From positions 186,001 through 250,000 of the forward strand of contig JAEUHY010000059.1 of the NCBI GenBank assembly GCA_016795325.1: DNA of 64,000 bases, in the 5' to 3' direction. The notes under the pieces were generated by a model. The model did no database searches. It was not told the origin of the DNA and saw nothing but the letters and a program-made list of their open reading frames with translations. Every line of letters begins with the position of its first letter. Positions within the stretch are counted from its first letter, which is position 1. This DNA is from Planctomycetota bacterium. Lineage in GTDB: Bacteria > Planctomycetota > UBA1135 > GCA-002686595. A program made the position numbers and the translations under genes. Positions 35,462-44,776 of the stretch are shown in pieces.

Positions 35462-36800
35462 CGCGCGCGAGTTCGAGCGCGACGCGAGCCGCGCGCGCAC
35501 ACGCGCCCGGCGGGCCCAGGCGCACGGCCGCGTTCTCCATTCCGAGCGCCACGTCGCGCCGCACGTCGGCGTCGAACAGGCGTTGTTCGAGCTCGTCCAC
35601 GATCTGCTCGAGCGGGCCGCGACCGTGGAAGCAGTACTCGGGGTACACGACCCGGCCGGCGAGCAAGTTGACCGAGGCGAAGTAGGGCGTCGCGAACATC
35701 CAGCGCTGCAGCGCGACGTCGCGACCGGAGCGGACGCGGTAGATGCACACCGTCGGCAGGCGTACGTGCAAGAGATCGAGCAGCACGGTGCCGGAGACCG
35801 AGAGCGCCGCGCGCGAGTGGGCGAGCGTGTCGTGGAACGCGCCGATTTCGACGCGCGCCCAAGCGCTCGCGCGCGCGCCCGCCACGTGCTCCTCGAGTTC
35901 GTGGCGGCGGCGCTCGTCGCCGTGGGCGATCACCACCTCGAGCTCGGGGCGTCGCTCGCGCAGCGCGGCCGCGGCGCCGAGCATCCAGGGCAAGTTGAGG
36001 TCGATCACGCGCGAGCGGCTGCCGGGGAGCAGCACCAGGCGCGCTGGAGCGTCGGCGACGGCGCGCGGAACGCCTTCGAGCTGGTCGAGCAGAGGATGTC
36101 CGACGTGCACCACGTCGACGCCGCGGCGTTCGAACCAGCGCTTCTCGAAGGGCAGGATCGACAGCGCGCGGTCGACGGCCGGCGCGTAGCTCGGCGTGCG
36201 CCACGGCGCCCAGGCCCAGTGCTGCGGCGTGACGAAGTGCACGACGCGCGCGCCGTAGCGTTTGGCGATGCGCGCCAACGGAACGTGCAGCGCGGGCGAG
36301 TCGACGAGCACCACGACGTCCGGCCGCTCGTCGCGGATGCGTTCCGCGCAGCGGCGCAGCACGCTCAGGTAGAACGGCAGCGCGCGCGTGACGCCGTCGA
36401 AGCCCATCACGGCCTTGGTGACGAGCTCCTCGACAAGCTCGACGCCGGCCTCGCGCAGCGGCTCGCCGCCCAGGCCGAACCACTTCGGGCGCGGCGCGCC
36501 TTGCGCGGCGCATTCGCGTTCGACGGCGCGCAGGAAGTTGAGCGCGTGGATCTGGCCCGAGGCCTCGGCGCAGGAGAGGAACAGGCGCAGCGACCGGGCG
36601 GGGAGCGTTCCGACCGGGCCGGGTTCGTCGATCGACTCGGGGCTTCGCAGCAGGCCGCGCAGCTCGTCCAGCGCCGCGCTGCGTTGCAGCAGGAAGTCGA
36701 GCACGCGCAACGGGCCGAGCGCAAGGTCGCCCAGGGCGCGCACGAATTCGCGCCGCACCGCAGCCTGCGGCGAGGGTTGTTGAATGCCGGTCATCAACAC
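35445..36800 (-). CDS. lpxB: Lipid-A-disaccharide synthase
   Basis: 451 aa. The LpxB core begins near residue 70 (LFLSCAEASGQIHALNFL) and contains the conserved HFVTPQHWAWAPWR, LPFEKRWFERRG, VGHPLLD and LLPGSR segments. It joins UDP-2,3-diacylglucosamine with lipid X on the inner membrane to make the lipid A disaccharide. The protein is about 70 residues longer than typical LpxB, all at the N-terminus. The extra part (RREFVRALGDLALGPLRVL) is helical and has no match I know. Its presence implies a lipid-A-containing outer membrane. The start could be either of two ATGs 6 nt apart. Confidence 0.9.
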   Translation of the reverse strand: MLMTGIQQPSPQAAVRREFVRALGDLALGPLRVLDFLLQRSAALDELRGLLRSPESIDEPGPVGTLPARSLRLFLSCAEASGQIHALNFLRAVERECAAQGAPRPKWFGLGGEPLREAGVELVEELVTKAVMGFDGVTRALPFYLSVLRRCAERIRDERPDVVVLVDSPALHVPLARIAKRYGARVVHFVTPQHWAWAPWRTPSYAPAVDRALSILPFEKRWFERRGVDVVHVGHPLLDQLEGVPRAVADAPARLVLLPGSRSRVIDLNLPWMLGAAAALRERRPELEVVIAHGDERRRHELEEHVAGARASAWARVEIGAFHDTLAHSRAALSVSGTVLLDLLHVRLPTVCIYRVRSGRDVALQRWMFATPYFASVNLLAGRVVYPEYCFHGRGPLEQIVDELEQRLFDADVRRDVALGMENAAVRLGPPGACARAARVALELARVSARD

Positions 36801-37112
36801 GCAGCGTAGCGAGTGCGTGCACGGCCGCGTACGCGCCCGGTTTGCGCGGCGCCAAGAACTGTCCGCGAGCGTGGCGCGCGCCCAGGGCGCAGCACAGCCG
36901 CGGACGCGACAGCGCCCGGTTCACCTGGCCCGTTCGCCGATTTCGCGACGAGCGTGCGGGCGCCCGCGTGCGGCGCAACGGTGAACATGGCCGAGGTCCG
37001 TGTTCGCGTGCTTGACGTCGTGACCGCGCCAACGCCCACCCGTCGAACGCTCCCACGCTTGCGCGTTGTCGCACAGGTTCCGCTCAGCGGGCCGCGCTAG
37101 ACTTCTCGTCCC
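36801..37112. other. Intergenic region between divergent lpxB and the TPR gene
   Basis: About 310 bp with no credible gene. A TAGACT hexamer followed by TCTCG lies 10 nt before the GTG of the plus-strand gene and is probably its -10. No comparable element is clear for lpxB. Confidence 0.5.
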
Positions 37113-37811
37113 GTGTTGCGCCTGCTCGCGTTCCTCGTCGGCGTGTTCTTCGCACTGCGCGTGCTGCAACTCGTCCCCGGCATCGGCTGGCTGTTCCGCG
37201 GCTTCTTCGGTTTTTGGCTCACCGCGATCGGGCTCGCGTGGGCCTTGAGCGTGTTGACGGCGCGCTGGGAGGCGCGCCGGCGACTTCAGCGGCAGATCGA
37301 AGCGCTCGGCCAGGTCGACAACCCGCACGTGCGCGGCAAGCGCGGGGCGCTGCGTCTGGCGAGCGGCGATGCGCGTGGAGCGCTCGCCGACCTCGAGAGC
37401 GCGGCCGCGGGCGAGGCCGAGGTCGCGGAGTGGGCCTACCGCCTCGGGCTGGCGCGGCTCGCGCTCGGAGACGCACGCGCAGCCGCGGCGGAACTCGCGC
37501 GTGCGGAACAACTCGACTCGGACTGCGCGTACGGCGGCGTGCAGCTGGCGCTGGCGCGCGCGGAGCTCGCGCGCGGGGAACCGCGGCGCGCGCTCGATGC
37601 GCTCGAACGTTTCGAACGCGGGCGCGACGGCACGGCCGAGAGCGTTTACCTGCGCGGTTTGGTGCTGGGGCGCATGGGGCGCGGCGCCGAGGCGCGCGCG
37701 CAGTTCGCGAGCGTGCCTGGGCTCGTGGCGCGCACGCCCCGCTTTCAACGCAAGGCGCAGCGCCAGTGGCTGTGGCGCGCGTGGCTCGGACGGCTCGGCT
37801 TGGCGCGCTGA
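37113..37811 (+). CDS. Membrane-anchored TPR-like protein
   Basis: 232 aa. Two hydrophobic helices at about residues 1-20 and 26-48 anchor the protein. The rest is Ala/Arg/Leu-rich tetratricopeptide-like helices, for example AYRLGLARLALGDARAAAAEL followed by a comparable unit about 35 residues later. It has no catalytic motif. It probably acts as a protein-interaction scaffold at the inner membrane. It is convergent with the ABC permease gene. Confidence 0.7.
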   Translation: MLRLLAFLVGVFFALRVLQLVPGIGWLFRGFFGFWLTAIGLAWALSVLTARWEARRRLQRQIEALGQVDNPHVRGKRGALRLASGDARGALADLESAAAGEAEVAEWAYRLGLARLALGDARAAAAELARAEQLDSDCAYGGVQLALARAELARGEPRRALDALERFERGRDGTAESVYLRGLVLGRMGRGAEARAQFASVPGLVARTPRFQRKAQRQWLWRAWLGRLGLAR

Positions 37812-37827
37812 GCCCCGCGTCAGAGCG

Positions 37828-38589
37828 CTACGGCGTGCGCCGCGCGAAGGCGCGCAGCGAAGCGATGTAGAGCGCGAGCGACACGCCGGCGAGCGGGAGC
37901 CAGTACTTGGGGTCGAGCCCGCCGCGTTTTTGGATTTCGAGGAAGCGCTCGACGTCGGTCAGGCGGAACAGCGACCAGTGCGTCACGCGCTCGACGAGGT
38001 ACAGCGCGAATTGCAGGATCGTGAAGAACAGGAGCCCGAAGGCGATCGCGAGCGGGGTGCGGGAGAGCGTCGAGAGGAAGAAGCCCAGGCTGTAGATCGC
38101 GAGCAGCAACAGGTTGGTGTGCAGCGCGCTCCACAGCAGCGGGCCGTAGGTGAGCTTCTCGCCGATGTGTTCGAGCAAGGCCGGAATCGTCAACGTCGAG
38201 AGGAACACGGGCAGGCACACGGCGAGCGCGCCTTCGACGTAACGCTCGGTCAAGAGGCGCGCGCGGGAGATCGGCCGCGCGAGGAAGATCTCGAGTGTGC
38301 CGCGGTGCGCTTCTCCGGCGATCGCTCCGACCGAGAGCAGCACGGCGGCGGCGACCCCGAGCGTGTTGCAGCCCTTGAAGAAGTGTTGACCGGTGACGTA
38401 CGCGAACGCGCCGCCGGTTTCGAGCGTGTCGATGATGCCGCGCATCACCGGCAGGGGCGCGAGCGCGCGAAACTTGCCAATGTGCTTGGAGAAGTCCGGC
38501 CAGTAGAGCACCGCGGGAACGAGCATCAGCTCGAGCACGATGAAGAAGCCGATGCCGCGGCCGAGGGTCGAGTTGAGCCAGCGGACCAT
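37828..38589 (-). CDS. ABC-2 type transporter permease
   Basis: 253 aa with about six hydrophobic segments (near residues 10-30, 60-85, 105-130, 140-165, 170-190 and 230-247) and a conserved cytoplasmic RGTLEIFLARPISRARLL segment typical of ABC-2 exporters. The start overlaps the stop of the ATPase gene by one base, so the two subunits are coupled. The substrate is unknown; lipids, drugs or polysaccharides are all handled by this class. Confidence 0.85.
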   Translation of the reverse strand: MVRWLNSTLGRGIGFFIVLELMLVPAVLYWPDFSKHIGKFRALAPLPVMRGIIDTLETGGAFAYVTGQHFFKGCNTLGVAAAVLLSVGAIAGEAHRGTLEIFLARPISRARLLTERYVEGALAVCLPVFLSTLTIPALLEHIGEKLTYGPLLWSALHTNLLLLAIYSLGFFLSTLSRTPLAIAFGLLFFTILQFALYLVERVTHWSLFRLTDVERFLEIQKRGGLDPKYWLPLAGVSLALYIASLRAFARRTP

Positions 38590-39527
38590 CAGCAGGCCTC
38601 CACGCCGTACAGGTCGCGGTACAGCTCTTGGAGCGAAGCGCGGCCGAATTCGAGCGCCGTCGGCGCGCCCAGGCCGTCGAAGCGCGCGAGCCGTTCGAGT
38701 ACGCCGCGCGGATCGTCGTCGGCGAGCTCGACCAGCAGCTCGGCGTCCCGCACGCGCGCGCTGCGCACGTGGGGCGCGAGCTCGCCGGCGGCGCGCGCCA
38801 GCGCTTGCGCGAGAGTGTCGTGCGGCGCGTACGCGACGCGCAGCAGCCGCCGGGCGCGCGCAGCGGTGGATTCCGCGCTCTCGTTCGCGATCACTTTGCC
38901 GCCGTGGATGAACACGAAGCGCTGGCAGACGCGGTCGACTTCGCCCAGGTGGTGCGAGGAGAGCAGGATCGTCGTGCCGCGCGCCGCGTCCTCGCGCAGC
39001 AGTTCGACGAGCACGCCGCGTTTGGTGGGGTCGAGTCCCTCGGACGGTTCGTCGAGGATGCGCACGCGCACCTGCGGCGCCAGGGCGGCGGCGAACAGCA
39101 GCTGGCGCTTCATGCCGTGGCTGTAGGCGTGCACACGACGTTCGAGCGGCAGCTCGAAGCGCTGCGCATAGCTCTGTGCGCGCGCATGCGCGTCTCGATC
39201 TCGGCCGCGCAGCAGGAACTCGAGTTGTTGAGCGCCGCTGAGCTCGCCGTACAGCGCGATTTCGCCCGGCGCGTACGCGCAGCGCCGGCGAATCCCGAGG
39301 CCGTCGCCCTCGAGCGCGGCGCCGTCGACCGTCGCCGCGCCGGCGTCAGGTTTGGTCAAGCCGATCAACATCCGCATCAAGGTGGTCTTGCCGCTTCCGT
39401 TGGGGCCCAGCAGTCCGGTCACGCCTCCGGGGCCGACGTCGAGGTCGGTGGGGGCGAGGGCCAGTTTGCTCCCGAAGCGGCGGGTGAGCCCGCGCACGAC
39501 GATCTTGCCTGCCGCTGCTTCAAGCAT
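38589..39527 (-). CDS. ABC transporter ATP-binding protein
   Basis: 312 aa. Walker A GPNGSGKT, a signature motif seen as YSHGMKRQ (degenerate LSGGQ, as is common in ABC-2 exporters), Walker B VRILDEPSEGLD and the switch His in LLSSHH are all present. The last 90 residues form the accessory C-terminal domain usual in this subfamily. It pairs with the permease directly downstream. I chose the ATG at 39527 because it immediately precedes the ABC fold. Confidence 0.92.
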   Translation of the reverse strand: MLEAAAGKIVVRGLTRRFGSKLALAPTDLDVGPGGVTGLLGPNGSGKTTLMRMLIGLTKPDAGAATVDGAALEGDGLGIRRRCAYAPGEIALYGELSGAQQLEFLLRGRDRDAHARAQSYAQRFELPLERRVHAYSHGMKRQLLFAAALAPQVRVRILDEPSEGLDPTKRGVLVELLREDAARGTTILLSSHHLGEVDRVCQRFVFIHGGKVIANESAESTAARARRLLRVAYAPHDTLAQALARAAGELAPHVRSARVRDAELLVELADDDPRGVLERLARFDGLGAPTALEFGRASLQELYRDLYGVEAC

Positions 39528-39695
39528 CCGCGGATCGTAGTGTCTGCGCGAGGTCGTTGTGCGTTCGGGCCGCGGCGCGCTGAGCGTGATGTCGCGTTCG
39601 ACGGTGCGACGCTCGCGGAGGGCGCGGTGCAGTTGCTTCCGCGCGTCGAGCCGCGCCGGAAGCCGAGTTGAGCTACCCTTGGCGACCAGCGAACC

Positions 39696-40430
39696 GTGGA
39701 ACCGCGTCCGCCCCAAGTGCTCAAGCGCGACGCGCTCGGTCGCGTCGAACTCGTCGAAGTCGGCGGAGAGTGGCGCGTTCGGCGCGTCGCCTGCGGCGGG
39801 CGGCTGCCTTTGTCGGCGTGGGTTGCGCGCAAGCTGCTCGCGCGCGAGCGGCGCGCCTTGGCGGCGCTGCAGGGACTCGAGGGAGTGCCGTCGCTGCTCG
39901 AGTCCGCGCCGCGTGAGGAGGTGCTCGAACGTGGGCGCTTGCCGGGCGAGCCGCTGCACCGGGCCAGGGAGCTGCCGCTGGACTTCTTCGAACGACTCGA
40001 GGCGCTCGTGCGCGCGATGCACGCGCGCGGAGTGGCGCACAACGACCTGCACAAGGAGCAGAACGTCATCGTGCTCCCCGACGGCGCGCCAGGTTTGATC
40101 GACTTCCAGCTCGCGAGCGTGCACCGGCTGCCCTCGCGGCTGCTCGAGCGCCGCGCGGTCGACGACTTGCGCCACATCGCCAAGCACCGCCGCCGCTACC
40201 TGCGCTTTGCGCGCGTCGTCGACGCGCGCGTGGCGCCGCCGGCGGAGTTGTTGGCGGCGCCGCCGCGCGCGCCGCAGCGGCGCGGCATCGCCAAGGTGTG
40301 GCGCGCCACCGGAAAGCCTCTCTACAACTTCGTGACGCGCCGGGTGCTCGGCCGACGCGACGGCGAGGAGCGCCGCGCGCTGCACGACGAATGGCCCGTG
40401 TGGACTTCGGCTACGCGGCCGCGCCGCTGA
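39696..40430 (+). CDS. Small protein-kinase-like (RIO/WaaP-type) phosphotransferase
   Basis: 244 aa. The catalytic loop HNDLHKEQNVIV (HxDxxxxN type) and a metal motif LIDFQLA (DFG-like) give a eukaryotic-like kinase fold. The N-lobe is short. The pattern is closest to the Kdo/WaaP and RIO-like kinases, which phosphorylate lipopolysaccharide sugars or proteins. lpxB lies about 3 kb away, making an LPS-related role possible but not established. The start is GTG, preceded by a CTACCC segment. Confidence 0.72.
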   Translation: MEPRPPQVLKRDALGRVELVEVGGEWRVRRVACGGRLPLSAWVARKLLARERRALAALQGLEGVPSLLESAPREEVLERGRLPGEPLHRARELPLDFFERLEALVRAMHARGVAHNDLHKEQNVIVLPDGAPGLIDFQLASVHRLPSRLLERRAVDDLRHIAKHRRRYLRFARVVDARVAPPAELLAAPPRAPQRRGIAKVWRATGKPLYNFVTRRVLGRRDGEERRALHDEWPVWTSATRPRR

Positions 40431-40463
40431 GCGCCACTCCAGGCGTGGACCGGCGCGCTGCGC

Positions 40464-41129
40464 TCAGAGCACGTCAGCGCGGTAGACCCACTTGCGCTTG
40501 CGCGGGAAATCGCGCTTGTACGTGACCAGGCGCCAGAGCTGGTCCGGGCCTACGGCCGCGAGGTAGCGTCGTGTGGCGCCGTCCGAGCCGGTGACCTCGA
40601 CCGTGCCCGTCACGAGTCCGACCAGCTTGAGATCGTGTTCCTTCTCACCGATGCGGTAGAGGCCCGCGCCGGCTTGTCCGTCTCGCTCGAGAACCTGCGC
40701 CGGCACATCGACGATCAGTCCTTCGAGTTGCGGCTCTGCACGCACCGTCACGTCGGCGCTCCAGCGCTCGCGGCCGCTCCGTCCGATCACGCGCAGCGTC
40801 TCGCCCGCCCGCGGCGTCCGGAACGAGATCGGCACGCGCGGGAGCTTGATCTGCGGTTCCGCCGTGAACAGGCCGCCTCCCAGCGGTTCGATGACGGAGA
40901 ACTCAATGCTCGGGCCGTCGCCGTACCAAGCGGTCAACTCCACCGCGCCGGAGCGGGAGGTGCGGCCCAGGAACACGACGCCGAAGTCGGTCGAGACTCC
41001 CAACTCACTCGCGCCGCTCCCGCCGCGCAGTTCGAGCACCGGGTCGGCCGCCACGCGCGTGCCCTGGCACGAGAGCGTGGCGACGAGCAGCAGGATCAGG
41101 CTCGAGAGCTTGGCGAGGGGCATGTGCAT
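40464..41129 (-). CDS. Lipoprotein of unknown function
   Basis: 221 aa, or 219 from the second ATG. It has a signal peptide with a lipobox LVATLSC, then a beta-rich mature domain with no family I recognise. It has an FRTPRAGETLRVIGRSG segment and a basic C-terminus (KRDFPRKRKWVYRADVL). It is isolated between a convergent kinase-like gene and the DUF1570-like genes, with 133 bp separating it from the latter. Confidence 0.7.
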   Translation of the reverse strand: MHMPLAKLSSLILLLVATLSCQGTRVAADPVLELRGGSGASELGVSTDFGVVFLGRTSRSGAVELTAWYGDGPSIEFSVIEPLGGGLFTAEPQIKLPRVPISFRTPRAGETLRVIGRSGRERWSADVTVRAEPQLEGLIVDVPAQVLERDGQAGAGLYRIGEKEHDLKLVGLVTGTVEVTGSDGATRRYLAAVGPDQLWRLVTYKRDFPRKRKWVYRADVL

Positions 41130-41262
41130 GGATCGGAGGCTTGGCCTACGCCGCAGCCTATCGTCTCGCGCCCCCGCGCTCCCAGAGTCGCGCGTCGCAG
41201 CAGTCGCGCCGATGGAGCCAAGCGCCGTTCACCGGCCGGCGGGGCCGGTGAGTCCCGCGCCT

Positions 41263-42948
41263 CTACTTGGCGGCCTTGAACTTCTCGAACTGACGGCGGT
41301 AGACGTCGTTGTCGGGCGCCAACTCGGTCGCCAGTCCGTAGCACTTCAGCGCCTCGTCCTTGGGCCGGCCCATGCCGTCGACCGTGAAGCTCGACGAGTC
41401 CTCGTCGTCGCCCATCGACATCGAGAAGCCGCCGTTCAACAGACCGCCCATGTCCCAGCGGTACCGGGCGTTGAGCGGCTCCAAGTCGATCGCGGCCTGA
41501 AGCGCGGCGCGGGCTTCTTCGTCGCGGTCCAGTTCCTTCAAGACCGAGTGGCGAGCCCAGTGCGCGCGCGCGTCCTTGAGGCCGCCCTTGAGGGCCGCGT
41601 CCAGGTCCTCGAGCGCTTGTTCCGCTGCCTTCTTGGTCTTCTCGCGATCGATACGGCCGTCGGTGCCGATGACCCACAAGCCGCGGTACGCCACCGAGGT
41701 GTAGGCGCGCTTGAAGAGCTGCTCGGGCTCGGTGAGCTTGATGTTCCCGATCCAGGTCTTCCACTCCTTCTCCAGCACGTTGAGGTCCTTCACACCCAAC
41801 GCCTGGAGCACGACGCGCCGAATCTCCTTCGCCGACGCCTGCTTGGCGGTGCCGCTCTTGTCGAACTGCGCCGGAACAGCGACGGTCTCGTACGTGATGC
41901 CCTTGGCCTGCGTGTACAGGTCCTTGAAGAACCGGTTGAAGGCCTTCTGGTACTTGGGGTTCGACTCGTTCAGGAAGTAGATGAACGCCCAGGCGTGCGC
42001 GTACTGGAAGCCGTCGAAGTCATCGCGCTCGATGTCGAACAGCTTGTCGAGCTTCGTATCGGTCCCGTCCTTCATCGCGTCCTGGACGGTGAGCAGGCGA
42101 TCCGACTGCATCGCACCGGGCTTGATGACGAGCTTGCCCTTCTTGTCGCGCGAGATCTCCGACGAACCGAAGTAGTCGGCGACCGCTTCGTTGAGCCAGA
42201 TCTGCGGGTAGTACTGCGGATCGATCAGGTAGGTGAGCAGGTGCGTGCACTCGTGCAACGCGACCCACTCGGTCTGCGCCGGCTCCGCGTAGTAGTGGTA
42301 GAAGGTCAGAACCGGCGGCGATTCGCCGCGGTTGAAGTAGCCGAGCACCGACGGGCTGTCGGGTTTGGCGTACTTGGTGAAGTCCGCCTTGTTCTTGTAG
42401 ACGTGGACGTCCATCTTCGTCCGGCCCAACACCGGGCTGACCTTGATGCCGAAGCGCTCGTCCATGAGCGAGTAGTACGCCTCCATCAGTTCGCAGTAGT
42501 AGTCGAGCAACTCCGGAGAGGTGTTCGACTTGACCACGAAGTGCTTGGTCTCCTTGACCCAGGCGTTCTCCCAATCGGAGTGCAGCGCGATCTCGTCCGC
42601 ACGCTTCTTGGAGGCGGCGGCCTCCTTCTCGAGTTCGTCCTCGTAAGCCGCCTTCGAAAACCACTTGCCCTTGTACTTGATGAAGCCCTGGGCCAGCTTC
42701 TGGCGCTCGTCGTCGTCCTTGGGGACGTAGTCGGACATGTCGCCCGAGATCTCGACGGCCTTGACCTTGTCCTTGGCCAGCACGACGACGTCGTGCTCGA
42801 ACTCGATGCGGTAGTTGCTGCCGTCCTCGCGCACCTTCTTGCACTCGAGGAAGCGGTTGTCGTGCGTGATGACGCGGTCGAAGGCGTCGGCCACCGGCGC
42901 CAGCGTGAGCAGTGCGCCGACGAGGGAGAGCAGTTGGATTGTCTTCAA
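41263..42948 (-). CDS. Secreted gluzincin-like protein (DUF1570/peptidase-MA-like)
   Basis: 561 aa with a signal peptide ending near VADA. A zinc-peptidase motif HECTH lies near residue 236, and NEAVADYF about 25 residues later supplies the third ligand Glu, the gluzincin arrangement. The N-terminal 120 residues are charged and helical (KKRADEIALHSDWENAW). The C-terminal 150 residues look TPR-like (ALEDLDAALKGGLKDARAHW). Codons are rich in Lys compared with neighbours. A similar protein is encoded just upstream, so a duplication of the type is likely. The substrate is unknown. Confidence 0.8.
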   Translation of the reverse strand: MKTIQLLSLVGALLTLAPVADAFDRVITHDNRFLECKKVREDGSNYRIEFEHDVVVLAKDKVKAVEISGDMSDYVPKDDDERQKLAQGFIKYKGKWFSKAAYEDELEKEAAASKKRADEIALHSDWENAWVKETKHFVVKSNTSPELLDYYCELMEAYYSLMDERFGIKVSPVLGRTKMDVHVYKNKADFTKYAKPDSPSVLGYFNRGESPPVLTFYHYYAEPAQTEWVALHECTHLLTYLIDPQYYPQIWLNEAVADYFGSSEISRDKKGKLVIKPGAMQSDRLLTVQDAMKDGTDTKLDKLFDIERDDFDGFQYAHAWAFIYFLNESNPKYQKAFNRFFKDLYTQAKGITYETVAVPAQFDKSGTAKQASAKEIRRVVLQALGVKDLNVLEKEWKTWIGNIKLTEPEQLFKRAYTSVAYRGLWVIGTDGRIDREKTKKAAEQALEDLDAALKGGLKDARAHWARHSVLKELDRDEEARAALQAAIDLEPLNARYRWDMGGLLNGGFSMSMGDDEDSSSFTVDGMGRPKDEALKCYGLATELAPDNDVYRRQFEKFKAAK

Positions 42949-43036
42949 GGCGCGAGTGGGGGCGTGGAGGCCCGAGGTGCGGTTGCGAAAGCGTGCCTGG
43001 GGTGTGCGGCGCTCGGAACGAGCGCCGCCGGGGGCG

Positions 43037-43081
43037 TCAGAGGTTCGAAATTCAGAGGCTCAAGATTCAGAGGCTCAAAAT
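43037..43081. repeat. Three tandem 15-bp repeats spanning a stop codon
   Basis: Copies at 43037-43051, 43052-43066 and 43067-43081. Read on the minus strand each ends CTCTGA, and the first is the real terminus of the upstream gluzincin-like gene (ATT TTG AGC CTC TGA). The two extra copies repeat that terminus just after the stop. Confidence 0.9.
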
Positions 43082-44776
43082 GTAGTCGCGCCAGGCCTTT
43101 TCCAGTTGGTCGAAGTCGATGCCGGCGAAGGCCGCGTCGACCGCCTTGTCGAGGCTGTCGGTTTCGACGAGCGTGCGCAAGTAGACGTCGAGCACCTTCT
43201 CGTACGCGGGGTTCCAGTACTTCGCCGCGTCCTTGCCGGTGCGCAGGAAGTACACGAACGACCAGCCCTGCGCGTAGTGGATTCCGCCGTCGGTCTCGTA
43301 CTTGGCGTTGTTGGAGTAGTACTGCTGCTGCGTCCAGCGCACGATCTCCTTCAACGGGACGACTCCGCGCTGCGGCTCGAGTCCCTTGGCGCGGTCGGCC
43401 TCGGCGAGCTTGATCTGCTCCTTGATCGTGCCGATGCGCCAATCGAACGGCCGAAGCTTGAACTTGCTCCCGTTCAGCTGGCAGCCGGAGAAGAAGTCGC
43501 CGTTGCCCTCGTTGTACCAGCTGTGTGGAGCGAAGTTCCCGAGGAAGTAGAAGATGTACTGGTGGAACGCTTCGTGGTTGAGCGTCGCCCACGTGTTGCG
43601 TCTTCCGCCGCCCTTCTGGTCGTCGTAGATCACCAGTTCCTGGTGCCACGAACTCCAGTAGCCCGCTGATCCGCCCGGTCCGCCGTAGCTGGTGTACTCG
43701 TCGTCGTCCTTGCACACGCGCACGACGCTGCAGCGGCTGAGTTCCATCGGATCGATGTTCGCCGCCACGGTGCGGCCGGCGACTTCGATGTCGATCTCCT
43801 CGGGCTTCTTCTCGGCGTCCGGCTTTTCCTTTTCCTCGGCGTTGCGGCGCGCCTTGGCGAGCAAGCGCAGCTCCTTCACCAACTCGATCGAGTAGAGCTC
43901 TTCGTAAACCTCGCGGATCGCTTCGAGGCGCTCGATGAGTTCCTTGATGAACTGCTTGTCGTCGTTCTTCGAGGTGATGATGAAGTAGTTCTGCGACTCG
44001 TACAGCGCCCAGCCGGGGTTCTTCATCACCTGCTGTTCGAGGTCCCAGCGCTTGAGGTCGCGCGGCGAGTTGCCCCGCGGTCCGGTGCTGGTGAGCTTGG
44101 TGTTCAGCTCGAGCCGTTTGAAGCTCTTGCCGACGTCGTCGAGCGCGCCTTCCCACTTGCCCCAGGCTTTCTTGCCGCCCGGCGAGTAGGAGATCACCGC
44201 GATGTCGACGTCGGCCGAGAGTTTGTAGACGTAGGCCAGCGCGGCGAGTTCGATCCCATCGTCCTTCGGGCCCTCGATGCGGCTGTAGAGCAAGCGCGTG
44301 CCGAGCACGCCGTCCTTCTTCACTTCCTTGCGTTCGATCTGCTTCCAGTCGCCCAGGTGGCGCTTGGCGTAGTCTTCGAAGTTCGTCAGTCCGCCGAAGT
44401 CGAGGCTCACGACGATCTTCTTCTTGTTGTCGCCCTCCTCCTCCGTCGGCTTGGGTTCTTCCTTCTTGCGGCGGTCGAACTTGAGCAACTCAACGCGCGC
44501 TTCCTCGAGCGGCATGCCGGTCTTGGGGTTGCGGATCGTGTTCTCGTACCCCTGCGTGTACTTGCCGATCAGGTTGGTCTCGTCCGGCTGCGCGGGCACG
44601 AAGCCCCACGACGGCATCTTTTGGAACACGAAGCCCAGGTCGACCTCATCCTTGTAGACGTTGGTGAGCTTGGGAACGGTCTGCGCCGCGGCCGGCGGCG
44701 CGAGATGGGTCATCCCCAGCGCAAGCAGGCCGAGGGTGAGGGCGATCCGAGCGAGGCGAGTGCGTGTAGTGAGCAT
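43067..44776 (-). CDS. Secreted gluzincin-like protein, second member
   Basis: 569 aa with a signal peptide ending near AAAQT. Residues about 30-230 are a unique beta-rich region containing a Lys/Glu stretch (KKEEPKPTEEE). The zinc motif HEAFH lies near residue 401 and a downstream NEGNGDFF supplies the Glu ligand. The C-terminal part has WSFVYFL, also seen as WAFIYFL in the neighbouring gene, which supports common descent. It is separated from that gene by 118 bp containing the terminal repeats. Confidence 0.8.
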   Translation of the reverse strand: MLTTRTRLARIALTLGLLALGMTHLAPPAAAQTVPKLTNVYKDEVDLGFVFQKMPSWGFVPAQPDETNLIGKYTQGYENTIRNPKTGMPLEEARVELLKFDRRKKEEPKPTEEEGDNKKKIVVSLDFGGLTNFEDYAKRHLGDWKQIERKEVKKDGVLGTRLLYSRIEGPKDDGIELAALAYVYKLSADVDIAVISYSPGGKKAWGKWEGALDDVGKSFKRLELNTKLTSTGPRGNSPRDLKRWDLEQQVMKNPGWALYESQNYFIITSKNDDKQFIKELIERLEAIREVYEELYSIELVKELRLLAKARRNAEEKEKPDAEKKPEEIDIEVAGRTVAANIDPMELSRCSVVRVCKDDDEYTSYGGPGGSAGYWSSWHQELVIYDDQKGGGRRNTWATLNHEAFHQYIFYFLGNFAPHSWYNEGNGDFFSGCQLNGSKFKLRPFDWRIGTIKEQIKLAEADRAKGLEPQRGVVPLKEIVRWTQQQYYSNNAKYETDGGIHYAQGWSFVYFLRTGKDAAKYWNPAYEKVLDVYLRTLVETDSLDKAVDAAFAGIDFDQLEKAWRDYILSL

